A stretch of DNA of 64,000 nt from NCBI GenBank assembly GCA_017744715.1, contig JAGIAT010000018.1, positions 24,756 to 88,755 of the forward strand. Reading direction: 5' to 3'. Both the position numbers and the translations under genes were made by a program. The first letter of the stretch is position 1; every line of letters begins with the position of its first letter. A model generated the notes under the pieces. That model made no database searches. It was not told where the DNA came from and saw only the letters and a list, made by a program, of their open reading frames with translations. This document shows, piece after piece, positions 61,806 to 64,000 of this stretch. This DNA comes from Niabella sp. (lineage in GTDB: Bacteria; Bacteroidota; Bacteroidia; Chitinophagales; Chitinophagaceae).

Positions 61806-62005
61806 TGAACTTTCTTTTAGTTAAAAATTAGAAGCCGCGGATCAGAAAACTACAGGGTCCTGCGGCCGAAGCAGTAAAATTAAAAAGAATGTTTGAAGAA
61901 TAAGTGACTAAAAAGGGTTCTATTTACATACATTTTCATGAAAGGGTGGCGAAGCATGTTTTTTTAATATATTCGTACCACCTTGAACAACGGGTCATAA
62001 CAAAA

Positions 62006-62410
62006 ATGATGAATACAATGAAACATTTTTTACGATTGTCGTTAATTGCTTTTGCAACCAGCTTACTGATTACCGGTTTGCACGCACAGAGCGTGGATGG
62101 GGTGATTACCAGTCTTAAAACCAGCAATGCTGCCCAGCTGGTAGCCAATGTTGGTGAAAATATGGAATTAAAGATCGCCGATAAAAGCAATACCTATAAC
62201 AAATCGCAGGCAGAGCAGGCTTTAAAAGACTTTTTCAGCAAAAATGCGGTAAAGGGATTTGAGCTGAAACACAAAGGAAGTTCTCCAAATGGTAACTACG
62301 CCATCGGAACCTTACAGACCGCCGGGGGAAATTACCGGGTAAACATTTTTATGCGCAAGGAGAAAAGCGGGGAAGTGATTAAGGAACTGCGTTTTCAGCT
62401 GATTGAATAA
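62006..62410 (+). CDS. DUF4783-type small secreted protein
   Basis: 134 aa from the ATG at 62006; the upstream codons do not form a leader. A signal peptide ends near LHAQ. The rest is an NTF2-like alpha+beta pattern (VDGVITSLKTSNAAQLVANV, QAEQALKDFFSKN, FELKHKGSSPNGNYAIGTL), matching DUF4783 of Bacteroidota. Function unknown. Confidence 0.75.
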   Translation: MMNTMKHFLRLSLIAFATSLLITGLHAQSVDGVITSLKTSNAAQLVANVGENMELKIADKSNTYNKSQAEQALKDFFSKNAVKGFELKHKGSSPNGNYAIGTLQTAGGNYRVNIFMRKEKSGEVIKELRFQLIE

Positions 62411-62439
62411 GAATTCTGTGAAAATTTAGTGATAAAACG

Positions 62440-62468
62440 GCCTCTCCTAATGAGAGGCTGTTTATTTT
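62440..62468 (+). terminator. Intrinsic terminator before nadC
   Basis: GGCCTCTC and GAGAGGCT flank CTAAT and are followed by GTTTATTTTTA. It ends just before the nadC start at 62476. Confidence 0.75.
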
Positions 62469-62475
62469 TACAGCT

Positions 62476-63333
62476 ATGGACGCATTTCAGGAAAAACTTG
62501 AACACCTGATCCGGGAAGCACTTCAGGAAGATATCGGATCCGGGGATCATTCTACATTATGTTGTATAGACCCGGCTACAAAGGGGAAGGCTGTATTAAA
62601 GGTAAAGCAGGAAGGAATACTGGCCGGACTGCAGGTGGCGGAAAAGATCTTAAAATTCAGAGAGCCGGACAGTTTGGTAACCGGTTTTATGAGTGATGGC
62701 GCTGCCATGAAGCCGGGAGATATTGCCTTTGAAGTAGAGGCGTTGGAGCATACCATTCTTCAATGTGAGCGGTTGCTGCTGAACTGCATGCAACGCATGA
62801 GCGGTATTGCCACGCTTACAAAAAAGTACACCGACAAGTTGCAAGGCTATCGCACAAGATTGCTGGATACCCGTAAAACGACACCAAATTTCCGGTTACT
62901 GGAAAAAGAGGCGGTACGCATCGGCGGAGGTGTCAATCACCGGTTTGGTTTGTATGATATGATCATGCTGAAAGATAATCATATTGATTATGCCGGAGGA
63001 ATTAAGAACGCTATTGAAAAGGCGCATGCTTACGTGCAGCAAAACCAGTTGCCGATACAGATCGAAATAGAAACCCGCACCTTGGAAGATGTAAAAACGG
63101 TTATGGATGTAGGGCAGGGGAAAGTATTCCGGGTTATGCTGGATAACTTTACACCTGCACAGATAACGGCCGCTCTTTCCATGATCGGCGGAGCTTTTGA
63201 AACAGAGGCCAGCGGCGGTATCAACCTGGATACGATCGAATCCTATGCAGCTACCGGTGTTGATTTTGTGAGTGTGGGCGGATTGATTCACCAGGCACAA
63301 AGTCTTGACCTGAGTTTGAAAGCGGTGATATAA
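62476..63333 (+). CDS. nadC: Nicotinate-nucleotide pyrophosphorylase (carboxylating)
   Basis: 285 aa. GSGDHSTLCCIDPATKGKA, the NCMQRMSGIATLTKKY helix, RLLDTRKTTPNFRLLEKEAV and MLKDNHI are the QPRTase signatures, with EASGGINLDTI near the end. It converts quinolinate and PRPP to NaMN in de novo NAD synthesis. nadA and nadB are not in the window. Confidence 0.95.
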   Translation: MDAFQEKLEHLIREALQEDIGSGDHSTLCCIDPATKGKAVLKVKQEGILAGLQVAEKILKFREPDSLVTGFMSDGAAMKPGDIAFEVEALEHTILQCERLLLNCMQRMSGIATLTKKYTDKLQGYRTRLLDTRKTTPNFRLLEKEAVRIGGGVNHRFGLYDMIMLKDNHIDYAGGIKNAIEKAHAYVQQNQLPIQIEIETRTLEDVKTVMDVGQGKVFRVMLDNFTPAQITAALSMIGGAFETEASGGINLDTIESYAATGVDFVSVGGLIHQAQSLDLSLKAVI

Positions 63334-63559
63334 GTTTCAGGTTTAATGTTCAACGTTTCAGGTTGAACGTATGCTGCTTGATGTTGTTGGCCATTGATGT
63401 GGTGTAAGCTAAACAATCTTAAACGTCTCATAGAACAGATCGGAAACAGTATTTAGTAGGCAGCAATTCGCTATCAGTCATCAGCCATTAGGAGCAGCGT
63501 ATAGATATCCAATTTTAACCGGGCACTCAACTTGAAACATTGAACCCGGAACTTTAAAC
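63334..63559. repeat. Dispersed repeat unit with inverted ends
   Basis: The left end (63334-63366) has GTTTCAGGTTTAATGTTCAA and GTTTCAGGTT. The right end (63529-63559) has AACTTGAAACATTGAACC and AACTTTAAAC, whose complement repeats the left words. The interior includes CAGTCATCAGCCATTAG. There is no coding potential. This looks like a small non-autonomous or REP-like unit of about 225 bp. Confidence 0.5.
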
Positions 63560-63570
63560 AAAAGAAGAAA

Positions 63571-63915
63571 GTGGCAAAGAATAAATCAGATCAGCATGGG
63601 TTTGTATACAGTACCAATCCCGATTTTAAATTTGAGCAGGACGCTGGTAACCAGGCAACCCTGCCACCGGCGCAGCAACGGCTGCGGATACAGCTGGAAA
63701 CAAAACACCGGGGTGGAAAAACGGCCAGCGTGATCCTGGGATTTACCGGAACCGACGACGACCTACAGGACCTTGCAAAAAAACTGAAATCATTTTGCGG
63801 AACGGGCGGCAATGCCAAGGATGGTGAAATCATCATCCAGGGCGATCACCGGGACAAGCTGCTTCAGTGGTTCCAGAAGAACGGCTATACCCAGGCCAAA
63901 AAGAGCGGCGGATAG
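63571..63915 (+). CDS. SUI1/eIF1-like translation factor (YciH type)
   Basis: 114 aa from a GTG (no in-frame ATG nearby). The SUI1 fold is visible: QLETKHRGGKTASVILGFTG, DLQDLAKKLKSFCGTGGNAK, GEIIIQGDHRDKLLQWFQK. Bacterial members are eIF1 homologues with modest effects on initiation fidelity. Confidence 0.88.
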   Translation: MAKNKSDQHGFVYSTNPDFKFEQDAGNQATLPPAQQRLRIQLETKHRGGKTASVILGFTGTDDDLQDLAKKLKSFCGTGGNAKDGEIIIQGDHRDKLLQWFQKNGYTQAKKSGG

Positions 63916-63924
63916 CAGGGGGGA

Positions 63925-63955
63925 CGGTTTAACGTTTCAGGTTTAAAGTTACTGG
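63925..63955. repeat. Copy of the GTTTCAGGTTTAAAG repeat word
   Basis: GGTTTAACGTTTCAGGTTTA followed by AAGTTACTGG directly follows the SUI1 gene and matches the family at 63334 and 825. Confidence 0.55.
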
Positions 63956-64000
63956 TGTCCGGTAAAAATATGTATGTAAATAAAAAAAGGGAGGCCGAAG

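Noticed and set aside
63334..63559. Insertion sequence with terminal inverted repeats
   Set aside because: No transposase frame and no visible target duplication; kept only as a repeat unit.

Overview
The window is chromosomal DNA of a member of the Bacteroidota, most likely the family Chitinophagaceae. The evidence is a type VI secretion system (T6SS) of the Bacteroidota-specific subtype iii (TssN, TssO and TssP present), LytTR regulators paired with LytS-type kinases, a Y_Y_Y propeller sensor, Bacteroidota -7 boxes of the form TAnnTTTG, and lipoproteins with short lipoboxes. The genus is an inference and was not tested. No rRNA, tRNA, CRISPR array, insertion sequence or phage integrase was recognised.

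Layout. 1-3950: the start of an S9 peptidase gene, a BamA/Omp85-type outer membrane protein and HemW. 3947-22248: a T6SS locus in two divergent arms. The minus arm carries tssG, tssN, tssK, tssO, tssP, tssE and tssF (envelope and baseplate). The plus arm carries vgrG, a DUF4123 adaptor, an extended PAAR tip, a 659-aa protein with an alpha/beta-hydrolase core whose nucleophile position is Gly, a 217-aa orphan, tssB, hcp/tssD, tssC, a secreted protein with a very long charged helix between two TraN/VirB9-like domains, and a lytic transglycosylase. tssH (clpV), tssQ and tssR are not recognisable in the window. 22251-28230: an operon of three sensor-like proteins and one LytTR response regulator; only the last kinase has intact catalytic motifs.

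28555-38476: a cytochrome c lipoprotein, the efp-accB-accC operon (EF-P has an unusual TAR loop tip), a BBP2-type porin, small membrane and secreted proteins, a GNAT enzyme, the YifB/ComM ATPase and a COG3910-type ATPase. 38483-45387: a glycan group with a DUF2304 protein, a dolichyl-phosphate-mannose-synthase-like glycosyltransferase, a TMTC-like GT-C/TPR protein, a second glycosyltransferase, a methyltransferase and an ABC exporter preceded by a strong palindrome.

45697-50202: an orphan LytTR regulator with LytTR-type direct repeats upstream, a collagen-like lipoprotein with codon use unlike its neighbours, a DUF1573 lipoprotein and a small lipoprotein. 50496-63915: mostly housekeeping genes (cysteine desulfurase, glmM-type mutase, LtaS-like sulfatase, PAP2 phosphatase, CorC/CNNM transporter, uvrC, a RelE/Phd-type pair, gpmI, a DUF4783 protein, nadC, a SUI1 factor). 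The gaps here repeatedly carry a degenerate repeat family built from GTTTCAGGTTTAA-like and CTGAAAACT-like words.

The most original material is the plus arm of the T6SS (pseudo-hydrolase, orphan cargo candidate, TraN-like long-helix protein plus transglycosylase), the three-sensor cascade with two decayed kinases, the EF-P loop, and the orphan LytTR/collagen-like pair.
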